A stretch of 64,000 bases of DNA from Intrasporangiaceae bacterium URHB0013 (GCA_000620545.1 JIBA01000016.1:1-64000), one strand, 5' to 3'. Shown: positions 55,536 to 64,000, counted from the stretch's first letter. The notes: a model not told the origin generated them from the sequence alone. Program-made: numbers and translations.

Positions 55536-56609
55536 TCAGCCCGTCCAGCCGGCCTCGGCGAGCGCCTTCTCGAGCAGGTCGGCGGAGGCGTCCCACGTGT
55601 AGCGCTCGGCGTTGCGGTGGCCGGCCTCGACGAGGGCGGCGCGGCGCCGGGGATCGGACGCCAGGGCCCGGACGGCGTCGACGAGCTCGTCGGGGCGGCC
55701 CGGTTCGCACAGCACGGCGCCGTCACCGGCCACCTCGGGCACGGGTCCGGTCCGCAGCGCGACGACCGGGCAGCCGAGCCGTTGCGCCTCGACGACGGGG
55801 ATGCCGAAGCCCTCGTAGGAGGACGGGAAGACGAGCGCTGTCGCACGCCCGTAGAGCCAGGCGAGCTCGTCGTCGGTGAGGCGGCCCGCGAACGTCGCCT
55901 GCGGCCAGCGGGCCGTGCCCGCATCGGCGAAGACGCGACTGTTCCCGCGGGCGCCGACGACGACGGCCCGGATGCCGGCTGCCCCGAGCGCGTCGAGGGC
56001 CGGGGCGAGGTTCTTGTGTCGGGCGAAGGTGCCGACGCAGAGCACCCAGGGCGCATCAGCCGGGAGGGGACGGTCGAGCGCCGGGCGCGTCGGCGTGAAC
56101 GCGTCGACGTGGTCGCAGCCGTTCGGCACGACGCGGAGGCGGCCCGCGTCGACCCCGAGCACGTCGCGCAGCTCCCCGGCGCTGAAGCAGGACACCGTGA
56201 GCACCCGCGTCGCACGCCGGCCGAGCACCCGGTACATCGCGCGGTACCACGAGCAGAAAGCACGACTGTAGGTGTCCGGGTGCCGGAAGACCGACACGTC
56301 GTGGAGCGTCGCCACCTGTCGCAGTGCCGCGACCGGGGCCGGCCCGCCGAGGCTCAGGAGCAGGTCGCGCCGGGCCACCCACGGCAGGACGAGCTGCTCG
56401 AAGACCTGGCCGCTCGCGCGGGACTCCCGCACGCGAGCAGCACCTGCGATCGCGTCGGGGACCGCGGTCCCCCTCGGCACCTGGACGACGACCCGACCGG
56501 GGTGCCGGGCGGCGAGGCGGGCCGTGTGCTCCAGGGCGTAGCGCTGCGTACCCGTGGTGGCCTGGGAGAGGAACCGGCCGTTGACGACGAGACCGCGGAC
56601 CGGGCTCAC
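55536..56609 (-). CDS. Glycosyltransferase family 4 protein
   Basis: 357 aa GT-B protein. N-terminal LVVNGRFLSQATTGTQRYAL (the NGRF...TG.QRYA pattern of mannosyltransferases), VATLHDVSVFRHPDTYSRAF; C-terminal WVLCVGTFARHKNLAPALDA, ALVFPSSYEGFGIPVVEAQR with E-x7-E, and GPVPEVAGDGAVL. Its start at ATG 56609 is divergent from the GT at 56737; 76 nt separate its stop from the GT2 operon start. Confidence 0.85.
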   Translation of the reverse strand: MSPVRGLVVNGRFLSQATTGTQRYALEHTARLAARHPGRVVVQVPRGTAVPDAIAGAARVRESRASGQVFEQLVLPWVARRDLLLSLGGPAPVAALRQVATLHDVSVFRHPDTYSRAFCSWYRAMYRVLGRRATRVLTVSCFSAGELRDVLGVDAGRLRVVPNGCDHVDAFTPTRPALDRPLPADAPWVLCVGTFARHKNLAPALDALGAAGIRAVVVGARGNSRVFADAGTARWPQATFAGRLTDDELAWLYGRATALVFPSSYEGFGIPVVEAQRLGCPVVALRTGPVPEVAGDGAVLCEPGRPDELVDAVRALASDPRRRAALVEAGHRNAERYTWDASADLLEKALAEAGWTG

Positions 56610-56736
56610 CGGCCCGCCCCGTCGGGTCCCGCTCCCCCGGCGTCCCCCACTTCCCCACGGCGGCAGGAGCGATGGCCCACACTGACTCTCGGCACCTGCC
56701 CGAATCTAGCGGCCCAGCGTCAACTGATCGGACACC

Positions 56737-57846
56737 ATGACGGATCGACCGCGCGTCGCGATCGCGCACGACTACCTGACCCAACGCGGCGGCGCCGAGC
56801 GGGTCGTCCTCGCGCTGCACCGTGCCTTCCCCGACGCGACGATCCACACGACCCTCTACGACCCGGACGGCACCTACCCCGAGTTCCGCGACGCGAAGGT
56901 GGTCGTCTCCCCCATCAACCGCATCGCGCCCCTGCGCCGCGAGCACCGCGCCGCGCTGCCCTTGCTTCCGTATGCCGTGTCCCGGCTCCCGGTGGACGCG
57001 GACGTCGTCGTGACGTCGAGCTCGGGCTGGGCACACGGCGTGCCGACGACGGGACGCAAGCTCGTCTACTGCCACGCCCCGGCACGCTGGCTCTACCAGG
57101 CGGACGCCTACCTCGGCGGGCCGGCAAACAGCTCGATGCGGGGCCGCGCCCTGTCGGTGCTGAGCGGACGGCTGCGTCGCTGGGACCGCCGGGCGGCGGC
57201 GTCCGCGGACCGCTACCTCGCCAACTCGACGGTGGTCCGCGACCGCGTCGCGGCGGCATACGGCATCGAGGCGCACGTGCTTCACCCGCCCCACGGCATC
57301 GACCCAGTTGGCCCTCAGCAGCCGGTGACGGCGCTCGCGGACTGGGCAGAAGGCGGCTACCTCCTCGTCGTCTCCCGCCTGCTGCCCTACAAGAACGTCG
57401 ACGTCGCGATCGAGGCGGTGCGCGGGCTGCCCGAGCGACTCGTCGTCGTGGGCTCCGGGCCGCTCGAGGCACGGTTGCGCGCCGGGGCACCGGACAACGT
57501 CCGCATCGTCACCGGGCTGAGCGACGCCGAGCTGCGCTGGACCTACGCCCACGCCCGCACGCTGCTCGCTCCGAGCCTCGAGGACTTCGGGCTCACTCCG
57601 CTCGAGGCCGCGGCCTTCGGGACGCCGACCCTGGCCCTGCACGCCGGTGGCTACCTCGACACGATCGACGAGCGCGTCAACGGGACCTTCTTCGAGCAGC
57701 CGACCGTAGAGGAGGTGCGGGCTGCCATCGTGACCGGACGCGACCGAGCGTGGGACGCGGCGGCGATCCGGGCCCATGCCGAACGGTTCTCCGAGGCGCA
57801 TTTTCGCGAACGCATCCGCGCGGAGGTCGACCGCTTCCTAGAATGA
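56737..57846 (+). CDS. Glycosyltransferase family 4 protein (WbaZ-like)
   Basis: 369 aa GT-B protein. N-terminal VAIAHDYLTQRGGAERVVLA, AFPDATIHTTLYDPDGTYPE, YCHAPARWLYQAD and YLANSTVVRDRVAAAYGIEA; C-terminal YLLVVSRLLPYKNVDVAIEA and LLAPSLEDFGLTPLEAAAFG. This pattern is typical of mannosyl/GDP-sugar transferases in O-antigen and EPS clusters, which would fit manC. Its stop overlaps the acyltransferase start (ATGA). Confidence 0.87.
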   Translation: MTDRPRVAIAHDYLTQRGGAERVVLALHRAFPDATIHTTLYDPDGTYPEFRDAKVVVSPINRIAPLRREHRAALPLLPYAVSRLPVDADVVVTSSSGWAHGVPTTGRKLVYCHAPARWLYQADAYLGGPANSSMRGRALSVLSGRLRRWDRRAAASADRYLANSTVVRDRVAAAYGIEAHVLHPPHGIDPVGPQQPVTALADWAEGGYLLVVSRLLPYKNVDVAIEAVRGLPERLVVVGSGPLEARLRAGAPDNVRIVTGLSDAELRWTYAHARTLLAPSLEDFGLTPLEAAAFGTPTLALHAGGYLDTIDERVNGTFFEQPTVEEVRAAIVTGRDRAWDAAAIRAHAERFSEAHFRERIRAEVDRFLE

Positions 57847-59213
57847 CGCCGGGAGAGGGCGCGGGGGCGTGGCCTGAGCCCGCGCACCCGAGGGGGACCA
57901 TGGAGGGCACGAGCGGACCGACGCCACCGACGCCCGTCGCGTCGCCGGGGTCCTCGCCGACGCGGGCAGCGACGGCGACACCGATCCCCGGACCCGGGAC
58001 GACCGCACCCGCCGCTTTGAGCGCTCCGGCGCCGCCAGCCGCTCCGACCGCTCCGGTCGCGACGCGGCGACTCGCCTACGTCGACACGCTGCGCGGCTTC
58101 GCGGCCCTCTGGGTCTTCCTGCTGCACGTCCACGGCTACTGGCTCGACAACGTGCGCCCGCCCAAGCTCTCGGGCGACGGCGTGCTGGTGCGCGCCATGG
58201 GCTTCGGGGGTGCGGGCGTCGACATCTTCATCGTGCTGTCCGGCTTCTGCCTCACCCTGCCGCTCATTCGCGCCGGCCGCATCGCGCAGCTCCAGCCGCG
58301 CCGCTTCTTCCGCCGCCGCGCCTACCGGCTGCTCCCCGCCTACTACGCCGCCGTCCTCCTCGTCATGGCGCTGGAGCTCGCGCCGGCCCTGCGTGAGCGG
58401 CTCGTGAGCCGCGACCTGACGCCCCTCGACGGGGTGACGCACCTCACCCTGACGTTTCCGCTCTTCGGAGACACGTTGGGGGCCGTCAACGGGTCCTTGT
58501 GGTCCATCTCGCTCGAGGCGACGCTCTACCTCGGGTTCCCGCTGCTGCTGCTCGTCCACCATCGGTGGGGCATGCGGGGCGTCATGGTCACGACCCTGGG
58601 CGTCGCCCTCGTCTGGGCGGTGTTCGGGATGTGGTGGGCCGGGCAGCCGCATCCGGGAGGCGTGCTCCCGCAGACCGACAAGCTCTTCCCGGCCCGGTGG
58701 TTCCAGTTCGCCCTCGGCATGTGGGCGGCGACCCTCGTGCGCTCACCGCGGCCGCGCCACCCGATGCGTGCGTGGCTCGCTCTGCCGGTTGCGCTCGCCG
58801 TCGGGTTGACGGGGTATGCCGCGGGCTGGGCTCCGGTCAGCGCACTCGGTTTCGCTGTCGTGGCCGTGTGCCTGCTGATCGTCCTGGCGCGCGTACCCGG
58901 CCGGGTGTTCGAGGTGGGGCCGCTGCGCTGGCTCACGGCGCTCGGCGTCATCTCGTACAGCTTCTACCTGCTGCACCAGCCCGTGCTGCTCCTCGCGTCG
59001 GGGCTCGCCCGCCCGGCAGAGTGGGGCATCGGCCTGACGACGCTCGTCGCTCTCGCTGTCGCGGGCACCGCGACGGTGCTCGTGGCGACGGTCTTCTACC
59101 ACCTCGTCGAGAAGCCGTTCCTCGTGCGGGGCAGCATGCGCAGCGTCGTGCGCGACACCCCGGCCAGCAGCCCGGCGGCCCCCGGGAGCGCCGCGGCAGG
59201 GCCGGTCAGCTGA
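57843..59213 (+). CDS. Acyltransferase 3 family membrane protein (OafA/YrhL-like)
   Basis: 456 aa with ten or more hydrophobic segments after a Pro/Ala/Thr-rich N-terminus of about 75 residues. Family motifs: VDTLRGFAALWVFLLHVHGY (R and H active-site pair), FGGAGVDIFIVLSGFCLTLP, FRRRAYRLLPAYYAAVLL and GSLWSISLEATLYLGFPLLL, plus SYSFYLLHQPVLL. Such proteins O-acetylate sugars during EPS assembly. ATG 57843 is coupled to the GT; a second in-frame ATG at 57900 is possible. Confidence 0.88.
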   Translation: MTPGEGAGAWPEPAHPRGTMEGTSGPTPPTPVASPGSSPTRAATATPIPGPGTTAPAALSAPAPPAAPTAPVATRRLAYVDTLRGFAALWVFLLHVHGYWLDNVRPPKLSGDGVLVRAMGFGGAGVDIFIVLSGFCLTLPLIRAGRIAQLQPRRFFRRRAYRLLPAYYAAVLLVMALELAPALRERLVSRDLTPLDGVTHLTLTFPLFGDTLGAVNGSLWSISLEATLYLGFPLLLLVHHRWGMRGVMVTTLGVALVWAVFGMWWAGQPHPGGVLPQTDKLFPARWFQFALGMWAATLVRSPRPRHPMRAWLALPVALAVGLTGYAAGWAPVSALGFAVVAVCLLIVLARVPGRVFEVGPLRWLTALGVISYSFYLLHQPVLLLASGLARPAEWGIGLTTLVALAVAGTATVLVATVFYHLVEKPFLVRGSMRSVVRDTPASSPAAPGSAAAGPVS

Positions 59214-59793
59214 CCGCGCGCACCACGAGGAACCACCCGACGACCGGGGCCCCGACGACGAGGATGATCGCGAGGACCCGCAGGGCCGCGGCGTGGCCGT
59301 AGACCTTGGCGATGACCGCTCCGACGATGCCGACGGCGAAGATGCCGACCGAGTAGTTGGCGAACTTCGCGCTCAGCTCGACGATCTCGGGCGACTTCGT
59401 GATGTTGGCGACCGTCGCCGCCTTGCCGGCCGGTCCCCACGGCGCCGGCAGCGGCACCTGAGCGAGCAGCAGGGCGGCGACGCCGAGCACGTCCGTGCGC
59501 AGGTGCGAGCGGCGCAGCGAGGACACCTGGCGCCGGCTGCGCACCGAGGGCTGGACCGCGGCCGCGGGCGGAGTGAGGGCGCGGGGAAGGGTGAGGAGCA
59601 GCCCGGGCAGGCCCGCGAGGGCGGCGAGGAAGGCCGCGTAGAGCTTCGGTCGACCGTCTGACGCGAACGCGAAGAGGGTCACCAGCGGGACGGTCGCGTG
59701 CATGAGCACCCAGACGTAGGCCGCGAAGGCCACCGACGCCCCGATCGCGAGGGGGACGTCGGCGCTCACACGTCGTGTCAGTCCGTCGGGCAT
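59206..59793 (-). CDS. Conserved membrane protein of unknown function
   Basis: 195 aa, five predicted helices (about residues 14-40, 48-70, 102-118, 145-165 and 168-192), with a basic loop RSRRQVSSLRRSHLR in the middle. No domain recognised. ATG 59793 with TACACT seven bases upstream (leaderless pattern). Its last codons overlap the convergent acyltransferase gene by 8 nt. Confidence 0.65.
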   Translation of the reverse strand: MPDGLTRRVSADVPLAIGASVAFAAYVWVLMHATVPLVTLFAFASDGRPKLYAAFLAALAGLPGLLLTLPRALTPPAAAVQPSVRSRRQVSSLRRSHLRTDVLGVAALLLAQVPLPAPWGPAGKAATVANITKSPEIVELSAKFANYSVGIFAVGIVGAVIAKVYGHAAALRVLAIILVVGAPVVGWFLVVRAVS

Positions 59794-59800
59794 GGCGGAC

Positions 59801-59806
59801 AGTGTA
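59801..59806 (-). promoter_or_regulatory. -10 box TACACT of the membrane protein gene
   Basis: TACACT on the minus strand ends seven bases before ATG 59793; leaderless start predicted. Divergent from the LCP promoter 29 bases away. Confidence 0.5.
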
Positions 59807-59834
59807 AGCAGGCTTGCGGATCGCTTCCGACACC

Positions 59835-59840
59835 TACACT
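59835..59840 (+). promoter_or_regulatory. -10 box TACACT of the LCP gene
   Basis: TACACT ends six bases before GTG 59847; leaderless start predicted and favours GTG over the upstream in-frame start. Confidence 0.5.
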
Positions 59841-59846
59841 GGCGCC

Positions 59847-60944
59847 GTGGATGGCACCCGTGAGCGCGACACCGACCTGTTCGAGTCCGAGCAGGTCCCT
59901 GCCGGCGACGGCGCCTCCGGGGGTTCCGGCCGCGACGGGTGGGACGACACTCCCTCAGTGGGCGGCTCCGGCCGCCGGGAGAAGAGGCGCAACCGCAAGG
60001 TGCTCGTCGCAGCGCTCGTGCTCCTCCTCGTGCCGGTGCTGGCGGTGGGCGGCTACCTCGCCTGGCTCAACCACATCGTCACCAACAACGTCAAGCAGGA
60101 GCTGCTCCTGCCCGACGACGCCGGCGGCGCGGGCAGCCAGCCGACCGACAAGAACGGCAACGTGGTCGTGCAGCCCGCGGGCAACGGCACCAACTACCTC
60201 ATCGTGGGCAGTGACGCCGGGCCGGGTCGGGTCGGCGGCCGCTCCGACGTCATGGTCCTCGCCCATGTCCCGGCGGACCACTCCACCGTGACCCTCATCC
60301 ACTTCCCCCGCGACCTCTACGTGTCGATCCCCGGCAACGGCAAGAACAAGCTCAACGCGGCGTATGCCTTCGGTGGCCCTCCGCTCCTCGTCAAGACGAT
60401 GCAGAACCTCCTGGGCGTCAGTGTCGACCACGTGGCCCTCATCGACTTCGAGGGCTTCAAGTCGATGACCGACGCCGTCGGCGGGGTCGACGTCAACGTC
60501 GAGGAGGCCTCCACCGGCGACGGCAAGGTCTTCACCGAGGGCGTGCAGCACATGGACGGCGAGACGGCCCTCGTCTTCGTCCGCCAGCGCAAGCAGCTGA
60601 GCGAGGGCGACATCTCGCGTGGCCAGCGCCAGCTCGCCTTCATCAAGGCCCTCATGCTCAAGACCCTGAGCAAGGACGTCCTGACCAACCCGCTCCGGCT
60701 CAAGGACTTCCTCGAGGCGGCCACGACCAACCTCACGGTCGACCAGAAGCTCGACGTGGGCACGATGCGCTCCGAGGCTCTCGCGATGCGCGACCTCCGC
60801 GGCGGGGACATCCGCTTCATCACGGCGCCCTTCACCGGTTTCGGCACGAGCCCCGCGGGCGCGTCGATCGACATCGTCGACGAGGTGAAGATGGCCGATC
60901 TCGGTGAGGCCATCCGCAACGACGAGCTCAACGCCTACAAGTAG
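59847..60944 (+). CDS. LytR-CpsA-Psr (LCP) family glycan ligase
   Basis: 365 aa, single helix near residues 52-72 (VLVAALVLLLVPVLAVGGYL) and a large extracellular LCP domain. Motifs: NYLIVGSDAGPGRVGGRSDV, TLIHFPRDLYVSIPG (phosphate-binding Arg), VDHVALIDFEGFKSMTDAVG, MDGETALVFVRQRKQ and GDISRGQRQLAFIKALM. LCP enzymes transfer undecaprenyl-linked glycans onto peptidoglycan or another wall polymer, so this is likely the step that anchors the EPS. A charged N-terminal cytoplasmic part of about 50 residues precedes the helix. Confidence 0.92.
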   Translation: MDGTRERDTDLFESEQVPAGDGASGGSGRDGWDDTPSVGGSGRREKRRNRKVLVAALVLLLVPVLAVGGYLAWLNHIVTNNVKQELLLPDDAGGAGSQPTDKNGNVVVQPAGNGTNYLIVGSDAGPGRVGGRSDVMVLAHVPADHSTVTLIHFPRDLYVSIPGNGKNKLNAAYAFGGPPLLVKTMQNLLGVSVDHVALIDFEGFKSMTDAVGGVDVNVEEASTGDGKVFTEGVQHMDGETALVFVRQRKQLSEGDISRGQRQLAFIKALMLKTLSKDVLTNPLRLKDFLEAATTNLTVDQKLDVGTMRSEALAMRDLRGGDIRFITAPFTGFGTSPAGASIDIVDEVKMADLGEAIRNDELNAYK

Positions 60945-60994
60945 CCCGCCGACCGGCCGGGTTACGGCTGGGCTGCGGCCGGGCTGCGACCGGG

Positions 60995-61957
60995 TCAGAC
61001 CCGGTTCCACGACGTCAGGTCGTCCTGGGAGTGCCAGGTCTGGTCGCCCGAGACGATCCAGCCGGCTCGTTGCGTCACCGACAGGCCCACGCTGCCGCGC
61101 TGAGGGTCGGCGACCGGGACGCACGCGACCGCAGCAGCCGCGCGGCCCTTGCCGACCTCGACGAGCTGGACTCCCTTGCACGCACCCACGATGCGGACGG
61201 CATACGTCGTCAGCTGGTTGCCGACGAGCACGTTGCTCAGAGCCACCGCGCCCCGTGCGTCGCCGAAGTCCGACCACGTCGTCCCACCGTCGTCGGTGCC
61301 CACGACCGAGCCGTCGGCGCAGAGCGACTGCGCCTGGGCCGCGGACGTGCGTGACAGGTCGACGACGACGGCGTCACCGCACGGCATCGCAGCGCTCTGC
61401 CGGGGCGCGAGCACCTGGGTCGGCTCGTCGAGCCGCCGCGCCCAGCCCCCGCTGACCGTCGTGGGTGCCTGCCAGGTCTCACCGAGGTCACCGGACGTGT
61501 ACTGCTTGAGCGCACAGGCCGCACCAGCCCCGATGACGAAGGCACTGGACTCGTCGAGCGGCTGGACGCGAGCGATGGCGCGAGCAGGAGGGCGCCGCTT
61601 CGTCCACGTCCTGCCGCCGTCGGTCGTCACCTCGAGCGTGGCGCCACCGGCGTCGCAGGCCCCCGAGGTCGCGCGCCAGGCCGTTGCGGCGTCGAGCGCG
61701 GAGACGAGCCGGGTGACCGGGACGCCCGTGGCCGCCGCGGGTGACGACGTGGAAGAGGTGGGCGACGTCGCGGCGGGCGTGGGCGTCGAGGCGCTCGGCC
61801 GGAGCGGCGCGCTGGTGGTCAGGGTCTCGGTTCGCGCGACCGCGGCCGGAGGCAGTGTCTCGGACGTCGGGTTGCCGGAACGCAGGGCGAGCGCGACGAG
61901 CCCGACGTCGACAGCGAGGAACGCCACGAGGCCTGCCGTCGCCACTCTGTTGTTCAT
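60995..61957 (-). CDS. Secreted/anchored Asp-box (BNR) repeat protein of unknown function
   Basis: 320 aa. N-terminal helix GLVAFLAVDVGLVALALRSG acts as anchor or signal; a Ser/Thr/Pro-rich stretch to about residue 75 follows. The rest contains at least three S/T-x-D-x-G-x-T-W boxes (TTDGGRTWTK, SGDLGETWQA, TDDGGTTWSD) and a variant SQDDLTSW, at roughly 50-residue spacing, as in sialidase-type beta-propellers. Six Cys in the folded part. No catalytic residues recognised. ATG with GGGGAG upstream. Confidence 0.75.
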   Translation of the reverse strand: MNNRVATAGLVAFLAVDVGLVALALRSGNPTSETLPPAAVARTETLTTSAPLRPSASTPTPAATSPTSSTSSPAAATGVPVTRLVSALDAATAWRATSGACDAGGATLEVTTDGGRTWTKRRPPARAIARVQPLDESSAFVIGAGAACALKQYTSGDLGETWQAPTTVSGGWARRLDEPTQVLAPRQSAAMPCGDAVVVDLSRTSAAQAQSLCADGSVVGTDDGGTTWSDFGDARGAVALSNVLVGNQLTTYAVRIVGACKGVQLVEVGKGRAAAAVACVPVADPQRGSVGLSVTQRAGWIVSGDQTWHSQDDLTSWNRV

Positions 61958-62019
61958 TGCTGCAACTCCCCATCGCCACGCCTGACGGCCCTTCCCCCGG
62001 GGACATGCTAGGGGCGAAT

Positions 62020-62036
62020 CCGCCTGTCGCAGGCGG
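62020..62036 (-). terminator. Terminator-like hairpin after the Wzb-like gene
   Basis: Perfect CCGCCTG/CAGGCGG stem around a TCG loop, 27 nt past the phosphatase stop; no T tract. Confidence 0.45.
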
Positions 62037-62062
62037 CAATCCGCGTGCGGGTGGCGCTCGGG

Positions 62063-62647
62063 TCAGGGAGCGGGCGGCGTGAGGGCGGCGACGACGACGG
62101 GCAGCTGCGACTCGATCTCGGTCGACATCAGGGCATATGCCGCAGAACCGCGTCCGTATGGGTCGGATATGTCCGATTCGGCCGCGGTGCGCGCCGGGTT
62201 GAGTCCTCGGCGACCGCGGGCGACCTCCGCCACGATCGCGGCCCAGGGCGTCTCGGGCTCGGCTGCCGACACCTCGGGAGCGTGGGCGAGGTCGGCGTCC
62301 CGGACGAGGTCGGCGAGCTCGCCGAGGGTGAAGGTCTTGCGCAGGGCCCGTGGGTGCAGGGCCACCGCGTCGGCCCGGTGCTTTTGCGTCACCGTGATGA
62401 CGATGTCGGCGCCGTCGAGCATGGTGGCGGCCAGCTGGCGCGAGGCGAAACCCGTGATGTCGGCGCCCACGGCCTCGAGCGACACGGTCGAGCCGGGCTC
62501 GATGTCGGCGCCGACGAGGGCGCGGGTCCCGGCGCTCTCGACGTGCACGTCCTGTCCGCCGAGCAGCTGCCGGAGCCGCCGCTCGAGGTAGGGCGAGCGG
62601 CACACGTTGCCCGTGCAGATGACGAGGACCCGGCCGATGCGCCTCAT
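62063..62647 (-). CDS. Low-molecular-weight protein tyrosine phosphatase (Wzb-like)
   Basis: 194 aa cytoplasmic phosphatase. Active-site loop C11-T-G-N-V-C-R17-S in VICTGNVCRSPYLERRL; SAGTRALVG follows; the general acid Asp in DISDPYGRG (about residue 163). It is expected to dephosphorylate the Wzc-like kinase at 45979 and so control polymer export. ATG overlaps the rmlC stop (ATGA); last gene of the rml operon segment in this window. Slightly longer than the usual 150 aa because of a 20-residue insert before the acid loop. Confidence 0.9.
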   Translation of the reverse strand: MRRIGRVLVICTGNVCRSPYLERRLRQLLGGQDVHVESAGTRALVGADIEPGSTVSLEAVGADITGFASRQLAATMLDGADIVITVTQKHRADAVALHPRALRKTFTLGELADLVRDADLAHAPEVSAAEPETPWAAIVAEVARGRRGLNPARTAAESDISDPYGRGSAAYALMSTEIESQLPVVVAALTPPAP

Positions 62648-63246
62648 TCGCGCCCCATGAGGGAGGCCGTGTGCGCCAGGCAGTCCTCGAGGGTCGGCAG
62701 GAGGCCCGCGGCGGCGGCCTCCTCGAGCGTCGGCGCCGCGGCGTCCTTCGGCGAGAGCACCGGTTCGAAGCCGGGAGGCATGGCCAGCCCGACCTGCGCG
62801 TCGAGGGGGTGGATGCCCCGCTCGATGGAGGGGGTGTACACCTCGGAGCAGAGGTAGACGGCGGTCCCGTCCTCGATGCAGGCGAGCGCGTGGCCGAGCC
62901 CCTCGGCGAGGTAGACGGCGCGGCGCTCGACGGTGTCGAGCACGACGGAGTCCCACTGCCCGAAGGTCGGAGACCCGACCCTGACGTCGACGACGAAGTC
63001 GATGAAGCGACCGCTCGTGGCGGTGACGTACTTGGCCTGCGAGGGCGGCACGTCGGCGAAGTGGATGCCGCGCAGGGCGCCGGCCGAGCTCACCGAGATG
63101 TTCGTCTGGCGGACCTGCATCTCGTGGCCGATGGCCTCGGCCAGCCGGTCGACGCGGAAGCCCTCCGCGAAGACTCCTCGCGCATCCGGGAACTGGCGTG
63201 GCGTGATCTCGAAGGCTCCGTCGATGCGGAGCGGGCGGATGTCCAT
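62644..63246 (-). CDS. rmlC: dTDP-4-dehydrorhamnose 3,5-epimerase
   Basis: Cupin enzyme making dTDP-4-keto-L-rhamnose, 200 aa. Catalytic base His62 in ALRGIHFADVPPSQAKYV with Lys72 and Tyr in AVYLCSEVYTP (about residue 131). Also FIDFVVDVRVGSPTFGQW and GLGHALACIEDG. Belongs to the dTDP-L-rhamnose pathway with rmlA next door. ATG overlaps the stop of a 27-codon open frame (TGATG); stop overlaps the phosphatase start. Confidence 0.93.
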   Translation of the reverse strand: MDIRPLRIDGAFEITPRQFPDARGVFAEGFRVDRLAEAIGHEMQVRQTNISVSSAGALRGIHFADVPPSQAKYVTATSGRFIDFVVDVRVGSPTFGQWDSVVLDTVERRAVYLAEGLGHALACIEDGTAVYLCSEVYTPSIERGIHPLDAQVGLAMPPGFEPVLSPKDAAAPTLEEAAAAGLLPTLEDCLAHTASLMGRE

Positions 63247-63329
63247 CAGGTCCTTGCCTTCGCGGGGTGTGCCTTCGCGGGCTGTGCCTTCGGCGGCTGT
63301 GCGTGCACGGGCTCGGGGGTGCTCGTCAC
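63246..63329 (-). CDS. Possible 27-aa small ORF between rmlA and rmlC
   Basis: GTG at 63329 overlaps the rmlA stop (GTGA) and the TGA at 63248-63246 overlaps the rmlC start (TGATG), so the frame fills the spacer exactly with coupled ends. The peptide is Pro/Lys/Ala-rich with a PAKA repeat ([14 protein letters not shown]), coded by 15-bp repeats. It could be a translated relay or a chance frame across a repeat. Confidence 0.35.
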   Translation of the reverse strand: MTSTPEPVHAQPPKAQPAKAHPAKART

Positions 63330-64000
63330 GGGGCGCCCTTGCCCTCGGCGAGGAGGGCGTGCAGGTAGAGCCCGTAGCCGCTCTTGGCCTGGTCGTCGGC
63401 GTGCCGGCGCACGCCCTCGTCGTCGAGCCAACCGTTGCGCCAGGCGATCTCCTCGACGCAGCCGATCTTCTGGCCCTGCCGGGCCTCGACGACGTGGACG
63501 TACTGGCTGGCCTCGATGAGGCCCTCGAACGTGCCGGTGTCGAACCAGGCCGTGCCGCGGGGCAGGACGCTCACCGAGAGGGTGCCGCGACGGAGGTACT
63601 CGTCGTTGACCGCGGTGATCTCGAGCTCTCCGCGCGCGCTGGGCGTCAGGCCGCGGGCGATCGCGACGACGTCGTTGTCGTAGAAGTAGAGCCCGGGCAC
63701 CGCGTAGCTGGACTTGGGGTGCTCCGGCTTCTCTTCGATGGAGATGACCTGGCCGTCGGGGTCGAACTCGACGACGCCGTAGGCCGTCGGGTCGGCGACC
63801 CGGTACGCGAAGACGTGTCCGCCCTCGACGTCGGCGTGGTCGGCGAGCCGCGTGCCCAGTCCGGGCCCGAAGAAGATGTTGTCGCCGAGCACGAGCGCCA
63901 CCCGGTCGTCGCCGATGAAGTCGGCGCCCAGCACGAACGCCTGGGCGAGGCCCTCGGGGCGCGGCTGGACGGCATACGCGATCGACATGCCCCACTGGGA
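63326..64000 (-). CDS. rmlA: Glucose-1-phosphate thymidylyltransferase (5' end outside window)
   Basis: First step of dTDP-L-rhamnose synthesis: dTTP plus glucose-1-phosphate. About 224 residues of the usual 290 are present; reading enters at the right edge with [20 protein letters not shown]. Visible: [62 protein letters not shown] and [17 protein letters not shown]. The N-terminal GGxGTRL motif lies outside. The stop overlaps the small GTG frame before rmlC. Confidence 0.94.
   Translation of the reverse strand, partial: SQWGMSIAYAVQPRPEGLAQAFVLGADFIGDDRVALVLGDNIFFGPGLGTRLADHADVEGGHVFAYRVADPTAYGVVEFDPDGQVISIEEKPEHPKSSYAVPGLYFYDNDVVAIARGLTPSARGELEITAVNDEYLRRGTLSVSVLPRGTAWFDTGTFEGLIEASQYVHVVEARQGQKIGCVEEIAWRNGWLDDEGVRRHADDQAKSGYGLYLHALLAEGKGAP

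Noticed and set aside
55356-59213. 1285-codon plus-strand open frame
   Set aside because: Only its last 456 codons are a real gene (acyltransferase from 57843); the first part is antisense to two minus-strand GT genes and out of frame with the GT at 56737.
36209-64000. Lasso-peptide or other known RiPP cluster
   Set aside because: RRE, HPr-kinase and nucleotidyltransferase are present, but no asparagine-synthetase-like cyclase, transglutaminase-like protease or radical SAM enzyme and no short precursor gene was seen.

Overview
The window is chromosomal DNA of a high-GC actinobacterium. The 5' end of the 16S rRNA gene at the left edge, the actinobacterial rrn leader element, strong G/C third-position bias, many GTG starts, two complete succinate dehydrogenase operons and leaderless-looking promoters all fit Micrococcales; the 16S fragment suggests Intrasporangiaceae (Janibacter/Knoellia-like), though only about 126 nt of 16S are present. 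No phage, insertion sequence, CRISPR array or tRNA was seen.

Layout. 1-900: start of an rRNA operon (minus strand) with a long leader. 901-7919: one minus-strand nucleoside operon (BMP-type lipoprotein, double ATPase, two permeases, cytidine deaminase, thymidine phosphorylase), followed by an M20 peptidase. 9402-14506: FhuF-like Fe-S protein, pseudouridine pair psuG/psuK (psuK frameshifted), methylmalonyl-CoA mutase large subunit, a five-copy 32-bp tandem repeat and a MarR/GbsR-type regulator divergent from a two-gene polyketide-antibiotic-type ABC exporter (to 17150). 17247-20936: manC, a GT-C-like membrane protein and an SDR oxidoreductase. 21051-28255: two different succinate dehydrogenases back to back, first a mycobacterial Sdh1-like type, then a diheme type-B enzyme. 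28329-36109: penicillin-binding carboxypeptidase, BrkB-like membrane protein, 2H phosphoesterase, two glycosyltransferases, trpS and exonuclease III.

36209-64000 is a large capsule/exopolysaccharide locus: about ten glycosyltransferase genes, a Wzy/O-antigen-ligase-like polymerase, Wzx-like flippase, Wzc-like chain-length/tyrosine kinase, Wzb-like phosphatase, acyltransferase, LytR-CpsA-Psr ligase, and rmlC/rmlA for dTDP-rhamnose. The logical flow is sugar nucleotide supply (manC, rmlA, rmlC), assembly on a lipid carrier by the GTs, flipping by Wzx, polymerisation by the Wzy-like protein under Wzc/Wzb control, and attachment to the wall by LCP.

The least ordinary part lies inside this locus. 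The eight-gene minus-strand operon 45862-37317 ends with an HPr-kinase-like ATPase, a PqqD-like (RRE) protein and a Tat-exported eight-cysteine protein. That protein converges on a MauE-thioredoxin fusion. A second PqqD-like protein is coupled to a nucleotidyltransferase beside wzc. This looks like a peptide/protein-modification module embedded in a polysaccharide cluster. Other points: at least fifteen genes have a TANNNT-like box 5-9 nt before the start codon, and the octamer GGCATACG is strongly over-represented on both strands.
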